Source: Rubrobacter_D sp963840835 (GTDB lineage Bacteria > Actinomycetota > Rubrobacteria > Rubrobacterales > Rubrobacteraceae). From it: a stretch of DNA of 64,000 nt. This document shows, one piece after another, positions 17,376 to 27,279 of the stretch; positions within the stretch are counted from its first letter, which is position 1; every line of letters starts with the position of its first letter. The notes beneath the pieces are model-generated. The model did not search any database. It saw nothing but the letters and a program-made list of their open reading frames with translations, and was not told where the DNA came from. Position numbers and translations under genes: made by a program. The stretch is taken from contig CAWJAM010000006.1 of the NCBI GenBank assembly GCA_963840835.1, forward strand, positions 124,001 to 188,000, in the 5' to 3' direction.

Positions 17376-19293
17376 CTACTTCTCCTTTACGTACGTCCCG
17401 GGAGCGTCCTCTATGGGCGGATAGTTCTCGCTGCCCATCTCCGGGGGGCTGACTTTGTCGCCGGAGCGGGGTTCGAGCCACTTGCTCCAGTCCTCCCACC
17501 AGGAGCCTTCGTGCTCCTTGGCGTTCTCGCGCCAGTCTGAGGAGGTATCAAGGCGCCGCCGTTCTCGGTCGCCCAGTAGCGGCCCTTGCCCTTTGACGGA
17601 GGGTTGATCATACCCGCTATGTGGCCCGAGTTGGCGAGGGTGAAGCGGGTCTTGCCGTCCGCGAGCCTGGAGATCTTCCACGCCGAGGCCCATGGCACGA
17701 TGTGGTCCAATTCGGCGCCGACGGCGTAGATGTCGCCCTCGATCCTGGAGAGGTCTATCGGGACGGCCCATTATCTCGACCTTGCCAGGCTCTATGAGGT
17801 TGTTCTCGAGGTACGTGTTTCGCAGGTAGAAGCTGTGGGCGTCGCGGGCCATGCGCGTGCCGTCCGAGTTCCAGTAAAGGAGGTCGAAGGCTGGCGGCTT
17901 CTGGCCGAGGAGGTAGTTGTTCACGACGTTGGACCAGATCAGGTCGTTGGAGCGAAGCAGATTGAACATGTTGGCCATCTTGCGGTTATCCAGGTAGCCG
18001 CGCTCGAGCATCTGCTGCTCCATCGGCTCTGTCTGTGGCTCGACTATAAAGACGCCCGTCTCCCCCACCTCGGTGAAGTCGTGCAACGCGACCATGAAGG
18101 TCGGCGGCCGAAGGGATTCTCGTCGCCTCCGGCGGAGAGCCAGGAGAGCGCGATCGCGAGCAGTGTCCCCCTCCAACGCAGTAGCGTACCGGGTTGACCT
18201 TCTCGCAGCCGGTGATATCCCTTACGGCCTCGGCGGCGGCGAGCGGTCCCTTGGTCATGTATTCCTCGAACTGGATGTCTTCCATCGAGGCGTCGGGGTC
18301 TTCCAGGAGATCATGAACACCGTGTAGCCCTCGTCCACCAGGTACTTGACGAAGCTGTTCTTGGGCTGCAAATCGAGGATGTAGTACTTGTTGATCCAGG
18401 GCGGTATGAACATCACAGGCGTGTCGTAGACCTGCTCGGTCGTCGGCTCGTACTGGATGAGCTCTATGAGCTCGTTCTTGTACACGACCTTGCCAGGCGT
18501 GATCGCCAGGTTCTCCCCTGGCTGGAAAGCATTGGCGTCAGTCATGCTCATCCGGCCTTCTTGCAGGTCAGTCAACAGGTTTTCGGGCTCCTTCGGCGAG
18601 GCTGACTCCTCCTGTCTCGAAGGCCCGCTTGAGCGCCGTACGTTTGTGAGAAGGAAGTTGACCGGGGCCATGGCGTCGACGAACTGCTTGAGGTGGGAAT
18701 TCTCGAGGCGCCGCTGCTCGGCGGTATCCTCACCATTAGTCCCTTCAGCCTCCTCGAGCAGGTACTCCGAGGCCAGCAGGTACGATTCCTTTAGCGTCTC
18801 GTAGTACGGGTTCTGCTCCCAGTCGGGCGCGGAGAACCGCTTGTCGGGTCGGCCTTCTTCCTCCTCCTGCGGTGTTTCTAGACCCCAGAAGCGGTCGGTG
18901 GCCTCCTGCCAACTGCGCATCGTGGCGTCGAAGAGCTCGTGTTCAAGTCGTTGCCGGCTCCATAGCGCGCGCGGGGTCGGACATCTCACGCGCCAGAGGG
19001 TCTGGAGGGACCGTGAGATCTCAATCGAGTCAATGGGCAAGAAATTCTACACAGGGTCGGCGTCCAGCAGCTCTCGGAGACGGAGAGCAACGGGCCGTCC
19101 CGTACAGCCCCCTCGGGCAACTCCGCGGTCTCCTCTCCGGTGCTCACGCCAGGCGCCATGAGCCAGGGTACGCTGGGACCGGTGCCCCCGCCACGCGCCC
19201 ATGTTCGCTGCATCCATCGGACCATGCGTCGAAAGGCGCCATAGGTCGGAGTATCGGAACCGCGATTGCCGGCGTGACCTCCGCTCTATCCAT
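17376..19293 (-). pseudogene. phaC: Class I PHA synthase, multiply frameshifted
   Basis: A long (about 640 codon) synthase distinct from the intact class III enzyme. Start ATG 19293 has a textbook AGGAGG five bases before it. Recognisable pieces are SRSLQTLWR, MRSWQEATDRFWG, PYYETLKESYLLASEYLLE, VKFVDAMAPVNFLLTN-like QFVDAMAPVNFLLTN, FIPPWINKYYILDLQPKNSF, the nucleophile region RYCVGG near 18190, NLLRSNDLIWSNVVNNYLLG, FDLLYWNSDGTRM, VGAELDHIVPW (Asp) and ANSGHIAGMINPP (His). At least five shifts (near 19200, 19010, 18300, 18170, 17750) and more at the C-terminus break it. All three catalytic residues are still readable. Confidence 0.8.
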
Positions 19294-19509
19294 TGTTCCT
19301 CCTGGGGGCTCTCGATCCGGCGGACAGAGACCGCCAGTCCGTGTTGAGCTTTACTATACTATCCGTTCTGCCGACACTTAAAGACTGCCGGTTCGCCGCT
19401 TCAGATGAGGCCATCCCATGCTCTCGGGCACCATGACCAAGAGACCGTGGTAACCCCGAGATCCAGTTCCGAACCCTGCCGGGCCATCTTTTGCTCCGCC
19501 TCCGAGCGC

Positions 19510-20290
19510 CGCGCCTGCTGGCCCACGGGGCTTGAGGAAGTAACGACTTCCCTGTTTTACGTCGGCGAAACGTTCGATAAAGACGAGGTGGCCCGGACGG
19601 TCGAGCAACCTCAGCTTCGCTCCTGGAATTCCCCGGCGTGGCCGCGGCGTCGGCGAGGGACGTAGCGGTCTTCGGGGCCGTGGATCATGAGCGTCGGCGA
19701 GGTCATGTGCCGAACTTCACGCGAGAGGTCGAATCCGGCCCGGGCGATGGCCTGCTCGTCGTAGGCGACCTCGGACGGCGAGTCGGCGAGACGCCAGCCG
19801 ACCAGCTGTTCGAACTCGTCCGCGTGCTCCGCGCACGTCTCCGAATCGCCGCCTCCAGACCCCGCCCGACCATGCCTCGGGGCTAAGGAATCCTACCCGA
19901 GCATGTCCGACAGGGCCTGCATAGACATCGACTCAGGTCCCGAACCACCGTAGCCGGTGCACACGAGCACCAGACGGTCGACCAGGTCAGGCCTCAGGAT
20001 CGCCAGATCCTGGCCACGAAACCGCCGAGCGAGGTCCCGAGCACATGCGCCTTCTTCACCCAAGGTGGTCCAACAACGACACCACCTCCTGGACCACATC
20101 TCCGACGCCGTTCCGAGCCTGCGCTCGCCCCTTACATCGAAGGTGATCGTCCGGAAGCGGCGCGCGAACGCGGGAACCTTTTGAACCACCCCCAGCGACC
20201 GAAACCGAATCCCCCTATTAAAAGCAGGGGCGGCCCCTCGCCGTCGATGTCGAAATCGATACCGGTGCCCCCCGTCATAGTGACGGGCAT
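19510..20290 (-). pseudogene. Alpha/beta-fold hydrolase, multiply frameshifted
   Basis: The N-terminus is MPVTMTGGTGIDFDIDGEGP, then LLLIGGFGFGRWGW. Next come FARRFRTITFDVRG, the nucleophile region reconstructible as HVLGTSLGGFVA, LVDRLVLVCTGYGGSG, LMIHGPEDRYVP (acidic residue) and the C-terminal LRLLDRPGHLVFIERFADV with the catalytic-type His. These occur in order but in three frames, with at least five breaks. The family includes haloperoxidase-like esterases and many others; no substrate can be given. Confidence 0.65.
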
Positions 20291-20619
20291 TCGCGATCTC
20301 ACCTCGATCCTCGTACGGGAGCGCCAGCAATGACCCTTCCCAGAATGACAGACGCGCCTGCACTTAGATGCTGCACGACGCTATCGTAGGAGACCTTGTG
20401 AGAGGGGCAAGGCGAAGGCGTGAAAGGCATCGACTCCGAAGGAGGCAAGGCTACAGGCTTCAGGCATCAGCAGGGATCCAGGCGTGAATGTGGTCGGAAA
20501 GGACCCGTCACTGGCCAAGTCTTCCTTCGCGCGAGTCGCTCTGGATTGACCGGGTCGCGCCAGAAACTATGCTCTCTGGAGGGCGTCTGTGATACTCGGA
20601 GTGAGGAGGAAATAGGCAC

Positions 20620-21790
20620 ATGACGTTCCGACCCAGGGGGTGCGGCGGGAGGGGGGGCCTGCGGATTTTATTAACGCGGGTACGTCTGCTTTTGCAGGAG
20701 GAGAAGGGGTCAGGGACCGGGTGGCGCGTTCGTCGACCGCGAGGTCACCCCGGTCGCGGCGGACCACTGGGACAGGGGGGAGTTCCCTTTCGAGTTACTA
20801 CGGGGCCTCGGGGGGCTTGGCCTCAATGGTTAAACGATCTCCGAGGAGAACGGCTGCGCCGGCTGGAAAAATGTCGCTACGGGCTGTGATTGCCGAGCTT
20901 GCGCGCGGGTCGGGCAGTTCGCTACTATCTTGTACGTCCAGCGGGCTCGCGATCACGTCCATACACGAATCGGGTTCCGAGGAGAGAAGTGGTTGCCGCC
21001 GCCCATGGCCGGGCGCGAGAAGATCGGGCTTCGGCCTCAAAGAACCGAGGCGGTAGCGACCCCGATCGCTCAGCATGACGGCCGAAGAGAAGGACGGCGG
21101 CTTCGTCTCGAACGGGAAAAGAAGTGGATCCGGAAACGTCTCCTTCTCGGACGTGGCCGCGACCCGGGCCAGGATGACGACGGCAGGGTCTCTGGCTTCC
21201 TCGTCCAGACCGATAAACCCGGGTTCGAGGCCGACGTCCTGCCCCGCAAGGGATCCCAGCGGGCCGCCTGGCAGACCCACATTACGCTCAGAGACTGCCA
21301 TGTAGCGGCGAGTGCCAGGCTACCGAAAGCTCATGGCCCCGGTTCCACGCTCCGATCCTTACAGACTCGCGCTACGGCGTGGGGTGGGACGGGGTCGGGC
21401 AGGCCGCTGATCGTTACGAGACGGCGCTGTCTTACGTCAAAGAAAGATAGAGTTCGGGGAGCCAATCGCCGTATTCCAGCTCGTGCAGCAGAAGCTCGTC
21501 GAGATGGTGAACGAGATCTCACTAAGCCAGCTCCTCTCGATCTACGTCGGGCGCCTGAAGGACGCGGCGAGCTCGACCCGGCGACGGAACCGATGTTCAA
21601 GATGAACAACGTCGCGAAGGCGCGGCGTATCGCGGCCACGACGCGAGGTCCTCGGGGGCAACGGGGACGGCCGACTACCGCGCGATGGAGCATATGGCTC
21701 TCATTGAGGGCGTCGACACCTACGAGGGCAACGAACGATGTGAAGACTCTCACAGGAGGCGAGGCCATAACAGGCCACCGCGCCTTCTCC
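20620..21790 (+). pseudogene. Acyl-CoA dehydrogenase, extensively decayed
   Basis: ATG 20620 follows AGGAAATA. In order and in changing frames: RFVDREVTPVAADHWDRGEF, FPFELLRGLGGLGLNG, LYVQRA.. with SIHESGSEE, SGFLVQTDKPGFEADVLPRK, YGVGWDGVGQAADRYETALS, EFGEPIAVFQLVQQKLVEMV, LLSIYVGRLKDA, TEPMFKMNNVAKARRIA and the C-terminal DTYEG..NDVKTL..EAITGHRAF with the Glu of the YEG motif. At least eight indels in 1.2 kb make this the most damaged gene of the window. It is a paralogue of the glutaryl-CoA-dehydrogenase-like gene at 30237-31452. Confidence 0.75.
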
Positions 21791-22089
21791 CCCCGCCCTC
21801 CGCAACGCGCCGAAGAAGGTTGAAGAACCTCTGCCTCTCCAGCTCCTCGCGCCTCAAGGAGACCACCGTCGAGGGGGAGATAGCCCTGACGCAGAGCCCC
21901 CAAAGGCTCTGGCCGGGAAGGGCCATCTCCCCGAAGACGGCAGCGGGCATGCACCTTTGGATACATTTCTTTCCCTAACCCCTTGTTGAGGGGCGCGGTG
22001 GGTGTATGCTAGGTGAACCACTACTAAGTGGATGATCTCTGTGTGGTTCCTTTCATGCGGTCTTTGTCTGCGGGAAGGACCGCGTCCTA
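21791..22089. other. Intergenic, nothing recognised
   Basis: About 300 bases after the decayed dehydrogenase. There is only a small CCCCT-TGTTG-AGGGG hairpin at 21979-21993 and no supportable gene. Confidence 0.35.
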
Positions 22090-22437
22090 GTGCGAATACT
22101 CGTCACCATCACACCGCGCATGTACAGGGAAGTGCTTGCCCTCTGCATCCACCGCCGTCGCCCCGACTTCGAGGTGCTGCTAGCCTCCCCAGAATCCCTC
22201 GACGGGGAGGCTGATCGCTTCGAGCCACACGTGCTCGTAGAAGATGCAGACGGAGCCGGGGTGCTCCTTAGATGGCCCGATGATGTGCTGTGCCGTATCC
22301 GGCTCCTCAAGACCGAGCGCATCGAAGCGACGGTCGAACTGGACGGGACGACCTCGGAGGTCAGCGACGTCTCCCTCGAAGAGCTGCTCGGGGTGCTCGA
22401 GGAGGCCAGGAGGCTGTCGCTCGAGGACGGCGAATAG
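22090..22437 (+). CDS. Hypothetical protein, receiver-like N-terminus
   Basis: 115 residues from GTG, with GGAAGGA ten bases upstream. It opens with the strand MRILVTITPRMYREVLALCI, then RRPDFEVLLASPESLDGE, FEPHVLVEDADG and the acidic C-terminus SLEELLGVLEEARRLSLEDG. The beta-alpha-beta rhythm recalls a receiver domain lacking its acidic pocket. I do not recognise a named family. It converges on a damaged LuxR-type regulator (22453-23151), and a functional link is only suggested by position. Confidence 0.7.
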   Translation: MRILVTITPRMYREVLALCIHRRRPDFEVLLASPESLDGEADRFEPHVLVEDADGAGVLLRWPDDVLCRIRLLKTERIEATVELDGTTSEVSDVSLEELLGVLEEARRLSLEDGE

Positions 22438-22452
22438 GATCCTTCGCTACTA

Positions 22453-23151
22453 CTATTCCCCTTCAGTCTCATCGAGGTCGTCGGTGACGTCCTGGATGGT
22501 GATCCACTCCTCGTGGAGCGCCATCCTGGTGGCCTGGCCCCTGGAGCCCACCCCCATCTTCTGGTAGGCGTTGGCCAGGTGGCGCTTGACGATCCCCACC
22601 GCGACGTGCAGAGACGCCCCTATCTGGCGGTTGGACAGACCCCTTGCCGCCAGGAGCAGAATCTCGAGCTCCCTGGCCGAGAGCACGCCGTGCGAACCTT
22701 CCTCCGCTTCTTCGAGCAATGCTCGCGGCATGCCAACCACCACGTTCCTCTGGCTCTTCGGGTCCACGATGGCCGCCCGTACGGCGGCCACCAGGTGCTC
22801 CGCGGAGGCGCTCTTGACGATTTAGGCGCTAGCCCCCAGGTCCATGAGTTCCCTGATCTGGCGCGGGTCCTCGATCATGGTGACTATGATCACCTTCGGA
22901 GGGGGATCGGAGACCTCGCGCATCCTCAGGAGGTTCTCCCTGGCCCTTGGGATGGGCATTTGCACCTGCATCAGGATGACGTCGGGCTTCGTCAAGCGGG
23001 CCAGCTCGACGGCACGCTCGTCGTTGTCCGTCTGGCCTACGATCTCCATGCCACCGAAGTCGGCCAGGACCTTAGCGATGCCCTGGCGAAACATGGTATG
23101 GTTATCCGCCAGGAGCACCTTGATCGGATCGGTTTTGCTTCTTCCCAACAC
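22453..23151 (-). pseudogene. LuxR-type response regulator with in-frame stop and altered phospho-site
   Basis: GTG 23151 is preceded by GGAGG. The receiver runs IKVLLADNHTMFRQGIAKVL to GASA, followed by TAA (22822-22824) and then, in the same frame, IVKSASAEHLVAAVRAA and a complete LuxR HTH (LSARELEILLLAARGLSNRQ, GIVKRHLANAYQKMGV). A tyrosine codon TAC is expected at the stop (GASAYIVKSAS). The phospho-acceptor position reads ILMQVQMP, with Gln instead of Asp. Only one base breaks the frame, and the rest is clean. Alternatives are a Tyr codon misread or a truly split receiver and HTH. Confidence 0.8.
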
Positions 23152-23386
23152 AATCTCATCCTCCGGTCGCACCCCACCGGGAGGCGCCGATGATAAGAGA
23201 ACCCCATTCTATCCAAGGGTAAACGGCTCCGCAACGAAGCCCCACGACCCGGGGAGAGACGGAGCCGAAGGTTCGCTCTCCAACACAGCATCAAGTTCCC
23301 ACAACCGCCGCCTTCCCAAGGCGCGGTAGACTTTGCAAGGTGCAACACGCATTTAGACAAAGGACGGCCCGTTGTCCGGAGGCTCT

Positions 23387-23917
23387 ATGGCTGTAGACGG
23401 GGGCGCGGCTCTGCCATTGAGGGACGGGACCTACGTGCCTGTGCGGCAAATCCGGGCCGAGGACGCCGCGGCGTTGCAGCGGCTCGTCGGCCGGTCTAGC
23501 GATCTATCCATAGAGTTACGCTTCTTCGGTCCCATAAGGAAGCTCTCCGACGAGATGGCCCGGCGTTTCGCCGACGTAGACGGCAAAGACAGGTTCGCGC
23601 TAGTCGCGTTGGACCCGCAGGACCCCGGTGAGATAGTGGCCGTAGTGCGCTACGCGCGGGAGGAAGAAACCGATGGGGCCGAGTACGCGGCGCTTATCGA
23701 GGACAGGTTCCAGGGGCGTGGGCTTGGGATCGGGTTGACGCGACACCTGGTCGAAGCCGCCCGCGAGAACGGCATCGGACATCTCCACGCCATGGTCATG
23801 CGGGAGAATGTCCGGATGCTGGGCTTGCTGAGGAGTCTGAACCTCCCCGAGCGCATATGTTGGCGGGACGGCGCCGAACGCGTCGAGATAGACCTCAAAC
23901 CCGGCAACGCTGCCTGA
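23387..23917 (+). CDS. GNAT-family acetyltransferase
   Basis: 176 residues from ATG 23387 (CGGAGG five bases upstream; the longer TTG frame at 23372 is less likely). The N-terminal RDGTYVPVRQIRAEDAAALQ, then FFGPIRKLSDEMARRFADVD, and the acetyl-CoA loop RFQGRGLGIGLTRHLVEAA are all typical of the GNAT module found free or fused to acyl-CoA synthetases in protein lysine acetylation (Pat-like). The acceptor is unknown. Divergently oriented to the damaged regulator. Confidence 0.85.
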   Translation: MAVDGGAALPLRDGTYVPVRQIRAEDAAALQRLVGRSSDLSIELRFFGPIRKLSDEMARRFADVDGKDRFALVALDPQDPGEIVAVVRYAREEETDGAEYAALIEDRFQGRGLGIGLTRHLVEAARENGIGHLHAMVMRENVRMLGLLRSLNLPERICWRDGAERVEIDLKPGNAA

Positions 23918-23971
23918 TACGAAATCCGGTTGATCGCTACTCGATCGAAGAGCAAGATCGCGTAGCACAGT

Positions 23972-24000
23972 GGATTTCCGCTCCCCACCTTCGCGGGGAC
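23972..24000. repeat. Half copy of the ATTCCCGC repeat
   Basis: GGATTTCCGCTCCCCACCTT and the following CGCGGGGAC match the left half of 8259-8321. The right inverted end is absent. Confidence 0.6.
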
Positions 24001-24200
24001 AATAAGGGCCGACCTCGGAAAGCCTTGCAGAAAGGTCCCCACGAGGAAGAATCCGTCGTAGGCGTAGGAGAACGCCCCATCGGGGCGCGGAGCACGGCCA
24101 CGACGAAGAGCGCGCTCGCCACGAGCCCCAGAACCCCTGCGGCTATCATGGCGACGCCGCCCCACCGCACGAGGTCGTCCCTCCACCCCCCAGCCAGGCT
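23985..24200 (-). pseudogene. Possible membrane protein fragment
   Basis: A minus-strand stretch reads LVRWGGVAMIAAGVLGLVAS and onward as a helix. After one frame change it reads FSYAYDGFFLVGTFLQGFPR. It begins just past the thiolase terminator and ends in the ATTCCCGC half repeat. It could be the remains of a two-helix membrane protein. No family was recognised. Confidence 0.25.
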
Positions 24201-24216
24201 TAAGGCACGCAAAAAG

Positions 24217-24240
24217 GGCGTCCGGAGGGTACCGGACGCC
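24217..24240 (-). terminator. Thiolase terminator
   Basis: A perfect 9-bp stem GGCGTCCGG / CCGGACGCC, loop of 6, followed on the minus strand by CTTTTTG. It lies 27 bases past the thiolase stop. Confidence 0.88.
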
Positions 24241-24266
24241 CCGAGCCCCGGCCTCTCGGCCAAAGG

Positions 24267-25476
<1,210 letters not shown>

Positions 25477-25526
25477 CCTTTACTCCTTTCGTTTACACCT
25501 GCCAAGAGGATACATCAAATGACGAA

Positions 25527-25548
25527 GCCCGGACCGGGTGGTCCGGGC
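25527..25548 (-). terminator. Terminator after decayed phasin gene
   Basis: A perfect 9-bp stem GCCCGGACC / GGTCCGGGC with loop GGGT, followed on the minus strand by TTCGTCATTT. Confidence 0.75.
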
Positions 25549-25559
25549 TGCTCTATGCT

Positions 25560-25882
25560 CTGTGCAGCATGCCTCCCTACCGTTACTGGTTGGCCCTGCG
25601 CTGCGCCTCTCCAGGTTGCCCCTGTAAGGAGAACATGGAGTTCAGGAAGTCCATTAGGCACTACGACTCCTGGGCCAGCGCCTGAGGCCTCCTGCTGCCT
25701 GCGCTGCTCTCGATCAAATTTCAGAGAGAGCCCTGTTGTCTCGGCCTGGGTCCTCAGGTTGTTGTCGCCGTTGAAGAAGTCCTGCGTCGCCTGCGCGTTG
25801 AGCTCCTGGGCCGAGACGGAACGGTCCGAGACTGGAGGCCTTTTGCGCGTGGCGAACTTCTCCCTCTTTCTTTCTCGTCCAC
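25560..25882 (-). pseudogene. Second phasin-like protein, decayed
   Basis: GTG 25882 with GGAAGGGAG upstream. Reassembling frames gives MDEKER, EKFATRKRPPVSDRSVSAQE, LNAQATQDFFNGDNNLRTQA, ETTRALSE, FREQRRQQEA, then LMDFLNSMFS and RGNLER. The sequence DFLNSMFSFYRGNLE is the same C-terminal pattern as AYMDLAYAPFNYYKEGLE in the intact phasin next door. At least four indels occur in 320 bases. Phasins coat PHA granules. The assignment rests on that C-terminal pattern and the position between thiolase and phaP. Confidence 0.6.
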
Positions 25883-25956
25883 GATCTCCCTTCCTGACTG
25901 TGAACTTGCATACGTGCTTATCGTTACCCGATATGGAGGGCGCGAAACATGAAACC

Positions 25957-25984
25957 GGGGAGCGAACCCGAAGGCCCGCTCCCC
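25957..25984 (-). terminator. phaQ-phaP operon terminator
   Basis: An 8-bp stem GGGGAGCG / CGCTCCCC with a 12-base GC-rich inner loop and a short T-rich tail, 26 bases beyond the phasin stop. Confidence 0.65.
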
Positions 25985-26009
25985 AAAATACCTGCCCTTA
26001 TGCTACGCC

Positions 26010-26345
26010 TTACCCGCGGGCGGCCTTCCTTGTGGCCTCCAGGCCCTCCTTGTAGTAGTTGAAGGGCGCGTAGGCGAGATCCATGTAGGCGTCGAGGGAC
26101 TGATCGACGAGGGTCCGGTACGCGTCGCGCTGGTCTTCGGCGCGCTCGAAGAGCTCGCCAACGACGTTGCGGTTGCTCTCGGCCTGGTGGTGGAGCTCCT
26201 TGATGGTGCCATCCACCACGCCCTGCGCGAACCTCACGTTCCGCTCCTGAAGTCCGACCGCGTGATCCACGACCGTCTGGTAAGAATCCCGCGTGGTCTC
26301 GGCGAGCCTCTCAACAGCCCTGTTGGTCTTCTCTGTAGTGACCAT
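26010..26345 (-). CDS. phaP: Phasin-like PHA granule protein
   Basis: 111 residues, almost entirely amphipathic helix: RAVERLAETTRDSYQTVVDH, HQAESNRNVVGELFERAEDQ and DAYMDLAYAPFNYYKEGLEA. This matches the small phasin type found beside PhaQ in Bacillus-like PHA loci. It would bind the granule surface and set granule size. GAGAGGAG lies 5 bases before the ATG. It is 31 bases downstream of the PadR-type gene and shares its transcript; a terminator follows. No frameshift. Confidence 0.78.
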   Translation of the reverse strand: MVTTEKTNRAVERLAETTRDSYQTVVDHAVGLQERNVRFAQGVVDGTIKELHHQAESNRNVVGELFERAEDQRDAYRTLVDQSLDAYMDLAYAPFNYYKEGLEATRKAARG

Positions 26346-26376
26346 ACATCTCCTCTCTCGCGTAAGACGCGAATTA

Positions 26377-26796
26377 CTACTCGCCGCCGCTCTCTTCTTC
26401 GTTCTTGTCCTGCAGCGGCCTTCCCGTGTAGAGCCGGAAGAAGTTGTCCATGGTGTGCTGGTACTGCTCCAGCGACTTGGCCCAGAAATCGAGGTAGGAC
26501 CGTCCCGCGTCGGTGATGGTGTACATCCTGCGCGCAGGCCCGCCCCTGGAGGTCTCCCAACTGGACTCGACTACGCCATCCTTCTCCATCTGCCGTAGCG
26601 TCCGGTACAACGTCCCAGGGTTCATCGCCTCGAACCCGAAAGCAGAAGCCCGCTCCATGAGTTCGTACCCGTAGGAGTTCCACTCCCTCAAAGAGAGCAG
26701 GATCACCGGCACCAGCCAGTTCCGCGGCCGAGCCTCAACCCCCCGAAATCCCCGCTCCCGACCCTTGACCTCTCGCTCCTGTCCTTCGTTGTTCAT
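26377..26796 (-). CDS. phaQ: PadR-family PHA-responsive repressor (PhaQ-like)
   Basis: 139 residues from ATG 26796 (GGAAGAGAG upstream; ATG 26811 is an alternative). The PadR winged helix is NWLVPVILLSLREWNSYGYE, then NPGTLYRTLRQMEKDGVVES and ARRMYTITDAGRSYLDFWAK. The tail SLEQYQHTMDNFFRLYTG fits PhaQ, which represses phasin transcription until PHA binds it. Co-transcribed with phaP. A TACATATATGTA palindrome sits inside its own promoter and an ATGT-N11-ACAT dyad lies 190 bases further up, both consistent with autoregulation. Confidence 0.85.
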   Translation of the reverse strand: MNNEGQEREVKGRERGFRGVEARPRNWLVPVILLSLREWNSYGYELMERASAFGFEAMNPGTLYRTLRQMEKDGVVESSWETSRGGPARRMYTITDAGRSYLDFWAKSLEQYQHTMDNFFRLYTGRPLQDKNEEESGGE

Positions 26797-26822
26797 GTTT
26801 CTCTCTTCCATACTCTACATGC

Positions 26823-26850
26823 AGTTTACATATATGTATTGGTCTGTCAA
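26823..26850 (-). promoter_or_regulatory. phaQ promoter with palindromic operator in the spacer
   Basis: On the minus strand TTGACA (26850-26845), 16 bases, then TAAACT (26828-26823). The perfect 12-bp palindrome TACATATATGTA at 26827-26838 lies between the boxes, where a bound repressor would block polymerase. Confidence 0.65.
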
Positions 26851-27020
26851 GGATGAGAACGGATCTTACGTAGCCCTGACGACACGCACATATTATGACA
26901 GAGCACCCTGGCCAGGACTGCACATATCTGCCTGCGTCGCGCTACTCCCTGGCGCGGCATCGAAATAGGCACGATTGGCACCAAAATTGCATCCAAAGGT
27001 GCATGACTGATCCTGGGCAG

Positions 27021-27043
27021 CGATGTACCCTGAGGGTACATCG
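27021..27043. promoter_or_regulatory. Perfect 23-bp dyad, probable operator
   Basis: CGATGTACCC-TGA-GGGTACATCG, 10-bp arms with a 3-base centre. It contains ATGT-N11-ACAT, close to the ATGT-N8-ACAT site of characterised PadR proteins. It lies midway between the divergent phaQ and phaB genes. Confidence 0.6.
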
Positions 27044-27279
27044 TGCGATGAGGGGGAACAGGCGTCCGTGTCACACTCCTTTCCCGTTCTCCAACTATCA
27101 CCTCACTGGCGCGGACGCCGCCGGTCCCCCGGCACGCTCCGCCCTTGCGGCCTCCGCTTGGCTTATCTGGGTTTGGCTGGGGAGCTGCGGAGCTTACGTG
27201 CGTATGGTACCTAGTTTGCGCCTGGTATCTGCAGTCAATAAACTCTATTCAAACGTGCGAACTGGGAAGGGAGATCAGC

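Noticed and set aside
18180..18200. Loss of Gly before the catalytic Cys of class I PhaC (RYCVGG) as a functional change
   Set aside because: Frameshifts lie within a few codons, so a single substitution here cannot be trusted.
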